64,000 nt of DNA from Bacteroidota bacterium (GCA_947457395.1 CANGVA010000002.1:180675-244674), one strand, 5' to 3'. Shown: positions 29,032-39,617, counted from the first letter of the stretch. The notes: a model not told the origin generated them from the letters alone. Translations and numbers: made by a program.

Positions 29032-29862
29032 CTACATCTGCAAAGCCAGGTGTGTCGCGCTAATTTCGTGCCCAAAAAACAAAGAGCCGTTTTTGTTAAA
29101 GGTATCGGCATCGTCTGTGGTATAAAACCGGCAGGTATTATTTACCGTAAGTTTTTCTTTTATTTCCGGATGCCTGTGCAAATAATCTTTGAGGCTGCTT
29201 GAAACCAATTCACCTTGCGAAAGCAAGGTAATATGTTCCGGCAAAAACGATTTTATCTTAGGGGCAAGTAATGGATAGTGTGTGCAGCCCAATACAATGG
29301 TATCAATTTGTGCGTCTTTATGAAGCAGGTTTTGTATATGCTGTTTTATGTAATAATCTGCACCGGGTTTGTCAAACTCATTGTTTTCAACCAGTGGTAC
29401 CCACATGGGGCAAGCCTCTTGCACCACCTGCATGTGCGGATAAAACTTTTTTATCTCAACCACATATGAATCTGACGCTACGGTTCCTGCTGTAGCAAAG
29501 ACACCTATATGTCCGGTTTTGGAGTATTTGCCAACTATTTCAGTAGTAGGCCTGATGACACCCAGCACCCGTTTGGCAGGGTCTATTAGCGGTAAGTCTT
29601 TTTGTTGTATAGTGCGCAGGGCTTTTGCAGAAGCTGTATTGCATGCCAGTATCACAATTGGGCAGCCCATATCAAACAACTGTCTCACACATTGAAGGGT
29701 ATATTGATGTACGGTATCAAAAGACCGGTTGCCATAAGGTGCACGCGCATTATCGCCCAGGTATAAATAATCGTATTGAGGCAGGTGTTTTACAAATTCA
29801 CGCAAAACAGTGAGTCCGCCATAGCCGGAATCAAATACACCTATTGAGCCTTTTATAGTCAT
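29032..29862 (-). CDS. murI: glutamate racemase
   Basis: IGVFDSGYGGLTVLREF, LGDNARAPYG, ILACNTASA, VLGCTHYPLL. Confidence 0.96.
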   Translation of the reverse strand: MTIKGSIGVFDSGYGGLTVLREFVKHLPQYDYLYLGDNARAPYGNRSFDTVHQYTLQCVRQLFDMGCPIVILACNTASAKALRTIQQKDLPLIDPAKRVLGVIRPTTEIVGKYSKTGHIGVFATAGTVASDSYVVEIKKFYPHMQVVQEACPMWVPLVENNEFDKPGADYYIKQHIQNLLHKDAQIDTIVLGCTHYPLLAPKIKSFLPEHITLLSQGELVSSSLKDYLHRHPEIKEKLTVNNTCRFYTTDDADTFNKNGSLFFGHEISATHLALQM

Positions 29863-29881
29863 AACTACATGAGCAGTAAAT

Positions 29882-32701
29882 CTACCTGCTCAGATACATA
29901 CTCTTTTCTTTGGTCCACTGACGGAAAATGGGGTCTTGCAGGTCTTTGATGAAACGAATGGCTTCACCTGTTGATTTCATCTCGGGCCCTAACTCTTTAT
30001 TCACGCCTTCAAACTTATTGAATGAAAAAACGGGTTCTTTAATGGCATAACCTGTGAGCTTTCTTTCAAAAGTAAAGTCTTTAAGTTTATGTGTGCCCAT
30101 CATTACCTTGGCCGCAATATTTACATATGGAATCTGGTAGGCTTTTGCAATAAATGGCACAGTGCGTGAGCCGCGAGGATTGGCCTCAATCACATACACT
30201 TTATCATTTTTGATGGCAAACTGAATATTCAGCAGTCCGCGGATATTCATTTTATGAGCCAGTTTAATGGCATAGGCCTCCATTTGATCCTGCACAGTTT
30301 TGCTTAGGCTAAAAGGTGGCAACACTGCGCTTGAATCTCCGGAGTGGATACCGGCAGGCTCAATATGCTCCATCATGCCAACAATATGCACATCGGTACC
30401 ATCGCAAATCAGGTCAATTTCTGCTTCTTCTGCACGATCCAGGAAGTGATCAATTAGAACGCGGTTTCCGGGTAAATCGCCAAGCAATTCGATAACTGCT
30501 TTTTCCAGGTCTTCATCATTAATTACAATTTTCATTCCTTGTCCGCCCAAAACATAGGAAGGCCTAACCAATACGGGATAACCAACTTTATTGGCAACCT
30601 GAATGGCTTCTTCTGCGTCTTCTGCCACGCCATAATCAGGGTAAGGAATGCCCAGTTCTTTTAACAAATCAGAGAATGATCCGCGATCTTCTGACAGATC
30701 CATATCAGGGAAACTGGTACCAATAATTTTTATGCCGGCTTCATGCAGCTTTTTTGCCAACTTTAAAGCTGTTTGACCGCCTAGTTGCACAATTACACCT
30801 TCCGGCTTTTCAAGCTCAATAATTTCACGCAAGTGCTCCCAGAATACCGGTTCAAAATATAGTTTATCGGCCATATCAAAATCGGTGCTCACGGTTTCGG
30901 GATTGCAGTTAATCATAATGGCCTCATAACCGCATTCTTTAGCGGCAAGTAAACCATGAACGCAACAGTAATCAAACTCAATTCCCTGCCCAATTCTGTT
31001 AGGGCCCGAGCCCAATACCACAATTTTTTTTCTGTTAGAAACCACACTTTCATTTTCTCCATCAAATGAAGAATAAAAGTAGTTGGTAGGAGAGGGGAAC
31101 TCAGCAGCGCAGGTATCAACCATTTTGTAAACGCGGTGAATGCCCATTTCCTTGCGCAGGTTCCAAACATCATCCTCTGTTGTATCTCCACCAAGCAAGT
31201 GGGCAATTTGCACATCGGTATAGCCTTTTTGCTTCAGGTCAATAAGTAACTGTTTGGGCAAATTTTTTAAATTAAACCTTCTGGTTTGCGCTTCAATAAG
31301 GGCCAGATCATTTATTTGGTTTAAGAACCAGCGGTCAATGCCGGTAATTTTTTCAATGGATGAAATGGGCATTCCCAAACTCAGCGCATCTTTTACGGCA
31401 AATATTCTATCCCACGATGGGTTCTTCAGTTTTTCTACAATTTGCTCCAGGTTACGGCTTTGGTACCCATCTGCGCCCAAGCCGCTGCGCTTAATCTCAA
31501 GAGATTGTATGGCTTTTTGTAACGCTTCAATAAATGTGCGGCCAATGCCCATGGTTTCTCCAACCGATTTCATTTGAAGCCCCAAACGCTTATCAGCCCC
31601 TTTGAACTTATCAAAATTCCAGCGAGGCACTTTTACAATTACATAATCCAATGCAGGTTCAAAGTATGCCGATGTGGTTTTTGTAACCGGATTTTTTAAT
31701 TCATCCAGCGTGTAACCGATAGCAAGTTTTGAAGCAATTTTTGCAATAGGATACCCTGTTGCTTTAGATGCCAGTGCAGAAGAGCGTGATACACGCGGAT
31801 TAATTTCTATGGCAATAATATCTTCATTAGCCGGGTTTACCGCAAATTGCACATTGCAACCACCATGAAAATTGCCAATACTGCGCATCATGTGAATGGC
31901 CATATCGCGCATGCGCTGGTAGCAGGTATCGCTCAGGGTCATTGCGGGCGCTACGGTTATTGAATCACCCGTATGAATGCCCATTGGGTCAAAGTTTTCT
32001 ATCACACAAATAACGGCTACATTATCTGCTTTGTCTCTTAATAACTCCAACTCATATTCTTTCCAGCCAAATACTGCTTTTTCTACCAGCACTTCATGTG
32101 TAGGTGAAGCAGATAAACCTTTTTGCAAAGCAGCATCCAGCTCTTCTTTTTTCAGAACAAAACCGCCACCTGTTCCCCCCAATGTATAGGATGGTCTGAT
32201 AACAATAGGTAAGCCCAACTCCTGTGCAATTTCTTTTCCTTCCAGAAAAGAGTTGGCCGTGCGAGAAGGAGCAACCGCAATACCCAGCTCAATCATTTTT
32301 TGTCTGAAGAGTTCACGGTTTTCTACCGTATCAATGGCTTTTGTGTCTACACCAATCAATCTAACCCCGTGTTTTTGCCAGATACCCAATTCCTCACATT
32401 CAATACACAGATTGAGTGCGGTTTGTCCACCCATGGTAGGCAATACGGCATCAATTTTTCTTTCGGATAGAATTTTATCAATAGAATCAGAAGTAAGCGG
32501 AAGCAGGTACACATGATCGGCTGTAACAGGATCCGTCATGATGGTAGCCGGATTGCTATTAATAAGCGTAACCTCTATTCCTTCTTCTTTTAGTGAGCGG
32601 GCCGCCTGGCTGCCTGAATAATCAAACTCACAGGCTTGTCCGATGATAATAGGTCCGCTTCCGATAATTAATACTGATTTGATGCTGGGGTCTTTTGGCA
32701 T
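29882..32701 (-). CDS. carB: carbamoyl-phosphate synthase large subunit
   Basis: Duplicated ATP-grasp halves: MPKDPSIKSVLIIGSGPIIIGQACEFDYSGSQA and KKIVVLGSGPNRIGQGIEFDYCCVH. Start set at internal ATG 32701; ends without an obvious C-terminal MGS-like domain. Confidence 0.96.
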   Translation of the reverse strand: MPKDPSIKSVLIIGSGPIIIGQACEFDYSGSQAARSLKEEGIEVTLINSNPATIMTDPVTADHVYLLPLTSDSIDKILSERKIDAVLPTMGGQTALNLCIECEELGIWQKHGVRLIGVDTKAIDTVENRELFRQKMIELGIAVAPSRTANSFLEGKEIAQELGLPIVIRPSYTLGGTGGGFVLKKEELDAALQKGLSASPTHEVLVEKAVFGWKEYELELLRDKADNVAVICVIENFDPMGIHTGDSITVAPAMTLSDTCYQRMRDMAIHMMRSIGNFHGGCNVQFAVNPANEDIIAIEINPRVSRSSALASKATGYPIAKIASKLAIGYTLDELKNPVTKTTSAYFEPALDYVIVKVPRWNFDKFKGADKRLGLQMKSVGETMGIGRTFIEALQKAIQSLEIKRSGLGADGYQSRNLEQIVEKLKNPSWDRIFAVKDALSLGMPISSIEKITGIDRWFLNQINDLALIEAQTRRFNLKNLPKQLLIDLKQKGYTDVQIAHLLGGDTTEDDVWNLRKEMGIHRVYKMVDTCAAEFPSPTNYFYSSFDGENESVVSNRKKIVVLGSGPNRIGQGIEFDYCCVHGLLAAKECGYEAIMINCNPETVSTDFDMADKLYFEPVFWEHLREIIELEKPEGVIVQLGGQTALKLAKKLHEAGIKIIGTSFPDMDLSEDRGSFSDLLKELGIPYPDYGVAEDAEEAIQVANKVGYPVLVRPSYVLGGQGMKIVINDEDLEKAVIELLGDLPGNRVLIDHFLDRAEEAEIDLICDGTDVHIVGMMEHIEPAGIHSGDSSAVLPPFSLSKTVQDQMEAYAIKLAHKMNIRGLLNIQFAIKNDKVYVIEANPRGSRTVPFIAKAYQIPYVNIAAKVMMGTHKLKDFTFERKLTGYAIKEPVFSFNKFEGVNKELGPEMKSTGEAIRFIKDLQDPIFRQWTKEKSMYLSR

Positions 32702-32795
32702 GAGCAAATGGTTTAAATGAACCTTCCCCGACAGGCGATTTAACCTATGTCTGAAAATTGGGCAAAAATAATCGAATAATTCAAACCGAAAAGAG

Positions 32796-33659
32796 TTGTG
32801 CATAAAAGATTCGGCAACAGGTTGTATATTTATAGTCGATTTGAAGCAACAGATTTATCAATACAAGAACTCCACGGTTTCCTATTACCGCTATGGCAGA
32901 GGCAAAGAGGTAATCATTGCATTTCACGGATATAATCAGACAGGAGCAGATTTTGCACCCATTGCAGAAGTGCTACAGCATAAATACACCTTCATTGCCA
33001 TTGATTTTTTCTGGCACGGTAAATCGGAGTGGCAGGAGCCACATGATGTTACGGAAACAGACTTGCGTGAACTGGTATTAGCAATTATTGCACAAGAACA
33101 GCTATTGATGAAAAAGATAACGGTTTGTGGCTTTAGTATGGGGGCCAGAATGGCGCGCGTATTGGTGCAAACTATACCTGAAAGTATAGAACGACTGATA
33201 TTGCTATCTCCCCCGACAATAGAATTCAATCAGCTTGTAAATTTTACAACAGGCACGTTGTTGGGCTCATTGGTTTTCAAATATGTTGCAACTAACCATA
33301 GCATGTTAGTTGTTTGGTTGCAACGCCTGCACAGATGGAAAATACTAAACAGATCGGTATATCTTTATTCTTCAAAAAATATTGGCGAAAAACAACGCAT
33401 GACAAAGGTTTATAAAACATGGACTGCACAGCGCAGGCTCAGAACAAACCTTGCCCAAATTGCCCGTTTGGCAAACAAGCATAAAATAGAACTGATATTG
33501 ATTGCCGGAAAAAACGATGCCCTGGTCCCACCTTACAAAATGATTAAATATGTGCGGAATCTATTTCAAAAGTACAAGGTGTTTTTGGTTAGAAAAAAGC
33601 ATGAGCTGGTTACACCTGAAACGATTCATCTACTAAGAAAACTATTGATTGATTCTTAA
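32796..33659 (+). CDS. alpha/beta hydrolase
   Basis: IIAFHGYNQTGADF, VCGFSMGARMA nucleophile elbow, LILIAGKNDALVP. Start uncertain. Confidence 0.85.
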   Translation: MCIKDSATGCIFIVDLKQQIYQYKNSTVSYYRYGRGKEVIIAFHGYNQTGADFAPIAEVLQHKYTFIAIDFFWHGKSEWQEPHDVTETDLRELVLAIIAQEQLLMKKITVCGFSMGARMARVLVQTIPESIERLILLSPPTIEFNQLVNFTTGTLLGSLVFKYVATNHSMLVVWLQRLHRWKILNRSVYLYSSKNIGEKQRMTKVYKTWTAQRRLRTNLAQIARLANKHKIELILIAGKNDALVPPYKMIKYVRNLFQKYKVFLVRKKHELVTPETIHLLRKLLIDS

Positions 33660-33675
33660 GTCTTTTGAAAAATTG

Positions 33676-35676
33676 CTATCTGATGAGTGTAAGCGTTCCG
33701 CTGTGTCGCTTTGTTTGGCCGTTTAAATCAACAAATTCCATAATGTACACATACACACCCGCGGAACAATCATTACCATCAGATTTTCCGTTCCAGCCAA
33801 CTGTGCTTTTATCATCAAACTCATGCACAAGGCCTCCCCATCTGTTCCAGATACGGCAGGTCATTTGTTTATAAAATTCCTTATCATAAACAGGTGCAAA
33901 ATATTCGTTTTCACTATCGCCATTTGGTGTAAACACGTTTGGAATAAAAACCTCGGATGTGCCCGATACTTCTATATATGCAAAAGCAGTGTCTGCGCAT
34001 CCATTGCTGTCGTTGATAATAAGCCGCACTTTAAATTTGCCCGACTGCTTATAAACATATTCCGGATTTTCTATGGATGATTTTCCAATACCATCGCCAA
34101 ACTCCCAGAAATAAATAGGTGAAGAGGATATGCTTTTATTCTGAAATTTAACCGGCAAAGGTTTAAGCCCGTTTAAGGGGCTGGCATCAAATGCTGCTTT
34201 AATATTGTTTACGGTAATTGTTATCGTATCAAAAGCCACGCATGCCGCAGAGCTTGCCTTCAGAAAAAATGTAGTAGTGGTAGGTACAAATACTTTTGCC
34301 GTTTGCAGTTTATTGTTTGCAAATAAGTTTCCGGGTTGCCATTCAAATTGAGTACCTCCAGATGCAGAGAGGGTAATGGAGTCGGCACCACAAATGGTTT
34401 TATCAGACCCTGCGTTTGTTACCAAGGAATTTACCAAATTTACGGTTACTGTATCATAGGTAATGCATCCTTTTTCTGTAGCGGTAAGAATATAATCAAT
34501 TGAATTGTTTGGTTTAGCAAATGGTGTTCCAGCCTGGTAGTTGCTTAAACCGTTAATGGGATTCCAGGATGCGCTCCATGGCCCCGTAGTGCCTATCATT
34601 ACACTATCGCCAGGACAAATTGATTTATCTGCACCGGCATTTGCCGGTGTGTTTTTGATATCAACTAAAATAGAATCATCAACCGAGCATAGTCCTTCAG
34701 AAATTTTGAGTAAATAGGTGGTTTTGGCGGTTGGCTTTACGCGCACATTTCGGTTCAATGAATCCTTCCAGCCGCCAGCCGTTTTCCATAAAAACTTATC
34801 ACCACCCGCCACAGAAAGTGTTGCGCTGTCTCCAAGGCAAATTTGTGTATCTGATGATTTCGTATAGTTAATGCTATCTTTACCAGAGTAGAGCGCCTGA
34901 ATTTCATTTAATGAAATTACCCGGTTATATATTCTGATATCATCAACTGCGCCATCATATTGATTTGCGGGCGCCATTGGATTGCCGGCCACATGACCAG
35001 CCCCAATTGTTATTTCTTGAGTCGAGTTTACACAATTGGTGCCAAAAGTGCCATTTTTCCTTGAGAAAACAGTAGGCAGTCCATTTACGTAAAATGTAAC
35101 CCTATTCGACTCATTCGAGACAGAACCGTCAAACATAAGGGCGAAAAAAAACCATTGGTTTGTAGGAATAGCAGTTGTTGTCTTCCATTCAACATAATCC
35201 CACAAAGAAGAAGTTTTAACAATACCTCGTACAGTACCGTCACTGAAGTGGCTAATGCTCCATTGATCTGGTCCGCTCCCTCCAGCCTGTTTGGCAAAAA
35301 TTAAGCCTGCACCAAACAAGGTATTTACAGAGTTGGTCCTGGCCCAGCCAGTTATGGTAAATTTTGCTACAGGAGTTCTGCAAAAGACCGAATCAAGTAT
35401 ATCCCCTAAACGTATATATTGATTTGTTCCGTTAAATGAGTAAGCTGAATTAGCTTTACCAAATCTATCGCTTATGAGTTGCGGATTATTCATTGCAGTG
35501 CCCTGGAATTTTGCAACCGTCTCATCATGCGGGTTCCCATTTAGCGGCAAACAAAGTACAACCCCAAGGTTTATAGAATCATTTGAAGCGCAACCCAGAC
35601 AATCTTGGGCCTGAGAATTGTAAATAAATACCGGAAAGGTCAGCAAAAGCAGTATGAGCTTATCTTGAATAACCAT
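33676..35676 (-). CDS. LamG/Ig/PKD-containing secreted protein with gliding motility C-terminal (T9SS type B) domain
   Basis: LamG-like LCLPLNGNPHDETV...YSFNGTNQYIRLGD...DDIRIYNRVISLNEIQALY; PKD YFWEFGDGIGKSSIENPEYVYKQSGKFKVRLII; CHU_C EVFIPNVFTPNGDSENEYF...IWNRWGGLVHEF. Confidence 0.92.
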   Translation of the reverse strand: MVIQDKLILLLLTFPVFIYNSQAQDCLGCASNDSINLGVVLCLPLNGNPHDETVAKFQGTAMNNPQLISDRFGKANSAYSFNGTNQYIRLGDILDSVFCRTPVAKFTITGWARTNSVNTLFGAGLIFAKQAGGSGPDQWSISHFSDGTVRGIVKTSSLWDYVEWKTTTAIPTNQWFFFALMFDGSVSNESNRVTFYVNGLPTVFSRKNGTFGTNCVNSTQEITIGAGHVAGNPMAPANQYDGAVDDIRIYNRVISLNEIQALYSGKDSINYTKSSDTQICLGDSATLSVAGGDKFLWKTAGGWKDSLNRNVRVKPTAKTTYLLKISEGLCSVDDSILVDIKNTPANAGADKSICPGDSVMIGTTGPWSASWNPINGLSNYQAGTPFAKPNNSIDYILTATEKGCITYDTVTVNLVNSLVTNAGSDKTICGADSITLSASGGTQFEWQPGNLFANNKLQTAKVFVPTTTTFFLKASSAACVAFDTITITVNNIKAAFDASPLNGLKPLPVKFQNKSISSSPIYFWEFGDGIGKSSIENPEYVYKQSGKFKVRLIINDSNGCADTAFAYIEVSGTSEVFIPNVFTPNGDSENEYFAPVYDKEFYKQMTCRIWNRWGGLVHEFDDKSTVGWNGKSDGNDCSAGVYVYIMEFVDLNGQTKRHSGTLTLIR

Positions 35677-35742
35677 TTACATCAAAAATATTGATTAGAT
35701 ACGAATTTGTTAAAGTTATTGTTTTTATCGATTATTGAGCCG

Positions 35743-36753
35743 ATGAGTAATAAGATAAAATTTGCCATTGCAGGCTGTGGCAGTATAGGCTCTCGCCATA
35801 TTGCAGTAACAGATGCTGAGGAACGGGCAGAGATTGTTGCGTTGTGTGATATTGATGAGCAAAAAGTAAAGGCTTTATCAGAAACCTATGGCGGTATTCC
35901 ATACTTTACGGATTATGAAACCATGCTTGCAAGTTGTGATGCTGATGTGGTAAATATTTGCACCCCGCATGGGCTTCATGCCGAAATGGCTATTAAAGCA
36001 GCTAATGCTAAAAAAAATATTTTGGTTGAAAAGCCCATGGCTTTAAATGTAGCCGATTGCCACCGTATGATAGATGCTGCGCAGGCTAATGGAGTAAAAC
36101 TGATGGTTGTGAAGCAAAACCGCTATAACGTTCCTATTGCTTTAACCAAACAAGCGCTTGATAGTGGGTTTTTGGGACAAATTTTTATGGTCCAATGCAA
36201 TGTATTGTGGAATCGGCATCAGGGATATTACAAAGACTCAAACTGGAGGGGTAGTAAAAAATTGGAAGGGGGAGCTTTACATACACAAGTAAGCCACTTT
36301 ATAGATCTTTTGGTTTGGTGGTTTGGCGATTTAAAAGAAGCTAAAACGCATTTGGAAACAAAAAATCATGATATTGAAATTGAAGATTGCGGACAATCGC
36401 TTGTAAAATTTGGTTCGGGTGTGATGGGATCCATTATTTGGACCACCTGTGTTTATAACAAAAATTATGAAGGCAGTATTACGGTAATTGGTGAAAACGG
36501 CACCATTAAAATTGGTGGCCAATATTTAAATAAAATAGAATTTTGGGATGTAAAATCATATCCACTGCCTGAGGAAATAGAGTTTAATGACAAACCGAAT
36601 GCTTATGGCAAATACCAGGGCACAAGCTCTAACCATGATAAGGTTGTTCATGATGTGGTTGCCGAATTGTTAAATGAGCGACACAATGTGGTTGAAGGCA
36701 ATGAAGGCATGAAAACAATTGAGGCGATAGAACTTATTTATAGTAAATCATGA
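35743..36753 (+). CDS. Gfo/Idh/MocA oxidoreductase, WlbA/GnnA-like (sugar-nucleotide 3-dehydrogenase)
   Basis: IKFAIAGCGSIGSRHIA, LVEKPMALNVADC, NRYNVPIALTK, GYYKDSNWRGSKKLEGGALHTQVSHFIDLLVWWFG, NYEGSITVIGENGTIKIGG. Confidence 0.88.
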   Translation: MSNKIKFAIAGCGSIGSRHIAVTDAEERAEIVALCDIDEQKVKALSETYGGIPYFTDYETMLASCDADVVNICTPHGLHAEMAIKAANAKKNILVEKPMALNVADCHRMIDAAQANGVKLMVVKQNRYNVPIALTKQALDSGFLGQIFMVQCNVLWNRHQGYYKDSNWRGSKKLEGGALHTQVSHFIDLLVWWFGDLKEAKTHLETKNHDIEIEDCGQSLVKFGSGVMGSIIWTTCVYNKNYEGSITVIGENGTIKIGGQYLNKIEFWDVKSYPLPEEIEFNDKPNAYGKYQGTSSNHDKVVHDVVAELLNERHNVVEGNEGMKTIEAIELIYSKS

Positions 36754-37469
36754 ACCGGATAGAAAAGACTGCTATAATTGAAAGTGGCGTTGAGCTTGGT
36801 GATAATAACTATATTGGTCATTATGCTGTTATAAAAAGCGGGACAACAATAGGAAGTAATAACTTTATCGGAAGCCATACCGTAATTGGAGAACTTTGCC
36901 AGCATAGTTTTAAGAAATATGAAATTAATGGTTTTTCTGAAGAAGAGACCCATAAAAGGGAGGTAATAATTGGTTCCAATAATGTTATAAGGGAATTTAC
37001 AACAGTGCATATGCCCACTTCTACTTCCTTTACCAGAATAAGTAATAACTGCTATATCATGGCATACAATCACATTTCTCATGATACCACCATTTATGAT
37101 AATGTTATTTTGTCTAATAACACACAAATAGGTGGCCACACATCTATCCTTCCTTATGCCAATGTTGGATTGTCAAGCGTGGTTCATCAGAGAAGTACCA
37201 TAGGTAGTTTTGCAATGATTGGTATGGGCTCGGTTATTAATAAAGATATCCCCCCCTTTGTTACTGCATTTGGGGCGCCAATCAGGAATGCAGCCAAATT
37301 AAATGAATGGGGTATAACGCGCTATGGATTCGAAGAAAACATTCCGGGCATTAAGGAATATTATAAGTCTAAATCAACCGTTCAAATAAACGATTACGTC
37401 AAAGAACAATTTGAGTTGTTTAAGCAAATAAGCAAGAGGTCTCCTATAGAAATTTTACTGGAATACTAA
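36750..37469 (+). CDS. LpxA-like left-handed beta-helix acyltransferase
   Basis: Hexapeptide repeats; NNVIREFTTVHMPT, IMAYNHISHDTTIYDNVILSNNTQIGGH, SSVVHQRSTIG, VINKDIPPFVTAFGAP follow the LpxA core with the four conserved histidines. Confidence 0.88.
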   Translation: MNRIEKTAIIESGVELGDNNYIGHYAVIKSGTTIGSNNFIGSHTVIGELCQHSFKKYEINGFSEEETHKREVIIGSNNVIREFTTVHMPTSTSFTRISNNCYIMAYNHISHDTTIYDNVILSNNTQIGGHTSILPYANVGLSSVVHQRSTIGSFAMIGMGSVINKDIPPFVTAFGAPIRNAAKLNEWGITRYGFEENIPGIKEYYKSKSTVQINDYVKEQFELFKQISKRSPIEILLEY

Positions 37470-37470
37470 T

Positions 37471-38577
37471 ATGTATGTACCGTTCGTAGATTTAAAACTT
37501 CAATACCAAAACATTCAATCCCAAATTGATAAAGGCATTCAATCTGTAATCAATGAAACAGCTTTTATCAGCGGTAAATATGCTACAGCTTTTGAAGAAG
37601 CTTTTGCTCAGTATCTTGGGGTTAATCATGTAATTGCATGTGCTAATGGTACTGATTCGCTGGAGATATTGCTTAAGGCCTATCAAATTGGCGCAGGAGA
37701 TGAAGTCATAGTTCCGGCCAACAGCTGGATTTCAACATCAGAGTGTGTTACAACGGTTGGGGCCAAATTAGTGTTTGTAGACTCACACCCAACTTTGTAT
37801 ACCATAGATGTAACCAAAATAGAAGAGAAAATAACCCCTCGCACCAAAGCCATTATTCCTGTGCATTTATACGGTTGCCCGGCTGATATGGATACCATTA
37901 TGCAAATGGCTAACAAACATAATCTTATTGTTATAGAAGATTGTGCGCAGGCCCACGGTGCATCTTATAGAGGTAAAACCATTGGCACCATAGGTCATGC
38001 ATCATCATTCAGTTTTTACCCTGGAAAAAACCTTGGGGCATATGGCGATGCCGGTGGCATGGCTACCAATGATGAGGCCATTGCAACCAAAGCGCGGATG
38101 ATAGCAAATCATGGTCGTTTAGGGAAACATGACCATGGTGTGGAAGGCAGAAATAGCCGAATGGACGGAATACAGGCGGCTATACTTACTGCTAAACTTC
38201 CTTATTTAGAGCAATGGACACAAGCACGCATGCAACACGCGCAGCGTTACCTTTCAAACCTGCAACATGCAGGCATTCAGTTACCCGTAATTCCGGATGG
38301 CATCAGGCATGTATTTCATTTATTTGTAGTGCAGGTTCCCCATAGAGAAAAGGTGCAGCAGCAGTTAAAAGAACAGGGTATAGATACAGGTATTCATTAT
38401 CCGATTGCCTTACCTCTGCTTAAGGCATATGCATACATGGAACACCAGCCTAATGACTTTCCTGTTGCTGCAGGCCAAATGGATAAACTTTTGTCATTAC
38501 CGATGTATGCAGAGTTAACGCAAAATCAAATAGATTTTGTATCAGAGAAACTGATGGAGGTCTTAGCCAGACACTAA
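37471..38577 (+). CDS. DegT/DnrJ/EryC1/StrS family PLP aminotransferase
   Basis: VPFVDLKLQYQNIQ, CANGTDSLEILLKAYQIGAGDEVIVPANSW, VIEDCAQAHGASYRGKTIGTIGHASSFSFYPGKNLGAYGDAG. Confidence 0.94.
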   Translation: MYVPFVDLKLQYQNIQSQIDKGIQSVINETAFISGKYATAFEEAFAQYLGVNHVIACANGTDSLEILLKAYQIGAGDEVIVPANSWISTSECVTTVGAKLVFVDSHPTLYTIDVTKIEEKITPRTKAIIPVHLYGCPADMDTIMQMANKHNLIVIEDCAQAHGASYRGKTIGTIGHASSFSFYPGKNLGAYGDAGGMATNDEAIATKARMIANHGRLGKHDHGVEGRNSRMDGIQAAILTAKLPYLEQWTQARMQHAQRYLSNLQHAGIQLPVIPDGIRHVFHLFVVQVPHREKVQQQLKEQGIDTGIHYPIALPLLKAYAYMEHQPNDFPVAAGQMDKLLSLPMYAELTQNQIDFVSEKLMEVLARH

Positions 38578-39567
38578 TTAATAAAGTTCAAAAACGCTAG
38601 CAAGTTCATCACCGAACACAGTCGTGCGTAGCATATTAAATCCGTTCCTTTTTAGAAGCATTGATAAGGCGCTTGACGAGAACAATTGTGTATGATGAGG
38701 AGGCATATACCCCCACCAGTTAACACCGTTTTTTATTGCAGAAGCGCACATTAAATTAGGTGTAACAAACATTATTTTTCCTGAAGGTTTTAGGTTGTTT
38801 TTGATACATTTTATAAAACCATCAAGATCCCAAATATGCTCAATTACATCACTGCAAAAAATGACATCAAATGCCCCGTGTTTTTTAATTTCGGATAAAG
38901 GCTCCTCAATCAGATTAATCTTTGGATATCTGTTTTTGCATGCAGTAGCATAGGTTGTATTTATTTCACAACCCCAAACCGCACATTCCGGATATACATT
39001 GCGCATTAACTCTGCAAAAGTTCCACGATTGCATCCAAGATCCAGGATTGAACACCCCGGAATTATAATTTTACCTAGTTCACCAAGCAGCCATCTGTAG
39101 TGGTTTTCAATGGTACTTAAATTATCATTGCTTGACTGAAGGTTTTTTATGAGTTCAGGGGTAACATCTACCTGTGTCTGCTGTTCATAAGCAAGTAATA
39201 CTTTTTCGTTTATAATAGGGTTGTTTTCAATCCTTGCAGCAAAGCCACTTATAGTAGCACTTTGAAACGATAAAAAACATTCTTGACAAAACGCGTAAGG
39301 GAAGCTAATGTCCAAGTATTCTGTTGGCACAATTGAATAAAAGTCACCAACACTTCCATTCCATTTATTCAGGAAAGTCTCAGAATAAGGGATATCTGAA
39401 ATATGGTAAACGCTGGCACCTTTGCATGCCGGACAAATTCCTGCTGTTCTTAATTCATCAAATAAGGCAATATTTTTTTGCTGCCGAAGCTTATCCCTTT
39501 GAAAATCCACCCATTTTCTTAATTTATTATAAACAAGAAAGGTGATTTTATTGCTTGAAATATTCAT
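38578..39567 (-). CDS. class I SAM-dependent methyltransferase
   Basis: GCSILDLGCNRGTFAELM, FDVIFCSDVIEHIWDLDGF; N-terminal CPACKG. Confidence 0.85.
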   Translation of the reverse strand: MNISSNKITFLVYNKLRKWVDFQRDKLRQQKNIALFDELRTAGICPACKGASVYHISDIPYSETFLNKWNGSVGDFYSIVPTEYLDISFPYAFCQECFLSFQSATISGFAARIENNPIINEKVLLAYEQQTQVDVTPELIKNLQSSNDNLSTIENHYRWLLGELGKIIIPGCSILDLGCNRGTFAELMRNVYPECAVWGCEINTTYATACKNRYPKINLIEEPLSEIKKHGAFDVIFCSDVIEHIWDLDGFIKCIKNNLKPSGKIMFVTPNLMCASAIKNGVNWWGYMPPHHTQLFSSSALSMLLKRNGFNMLRTTVFGDELASVFELY

Positions 39568-39617
39568 ATGGCAAATATGCTACAACAATCAAACATATTA
39601 TTAATTTGCAAAAAATT

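Noticed and set aside
29882-32701. Absence of an obvious MGS-like C-terminal domain in CarB as a truncation
   Set aside because: I recall shorter CarB proteins in several Bacteroidota lineages, and the ORF ends cleanly; likely lineage-typical.
37250-37256. C7 tract in the LpxA-like gene as a contingency locus
   Set aside because: Encodes the conserved IPPF motif (ATC CCC CCC TTT); frame is intact and length is modest.
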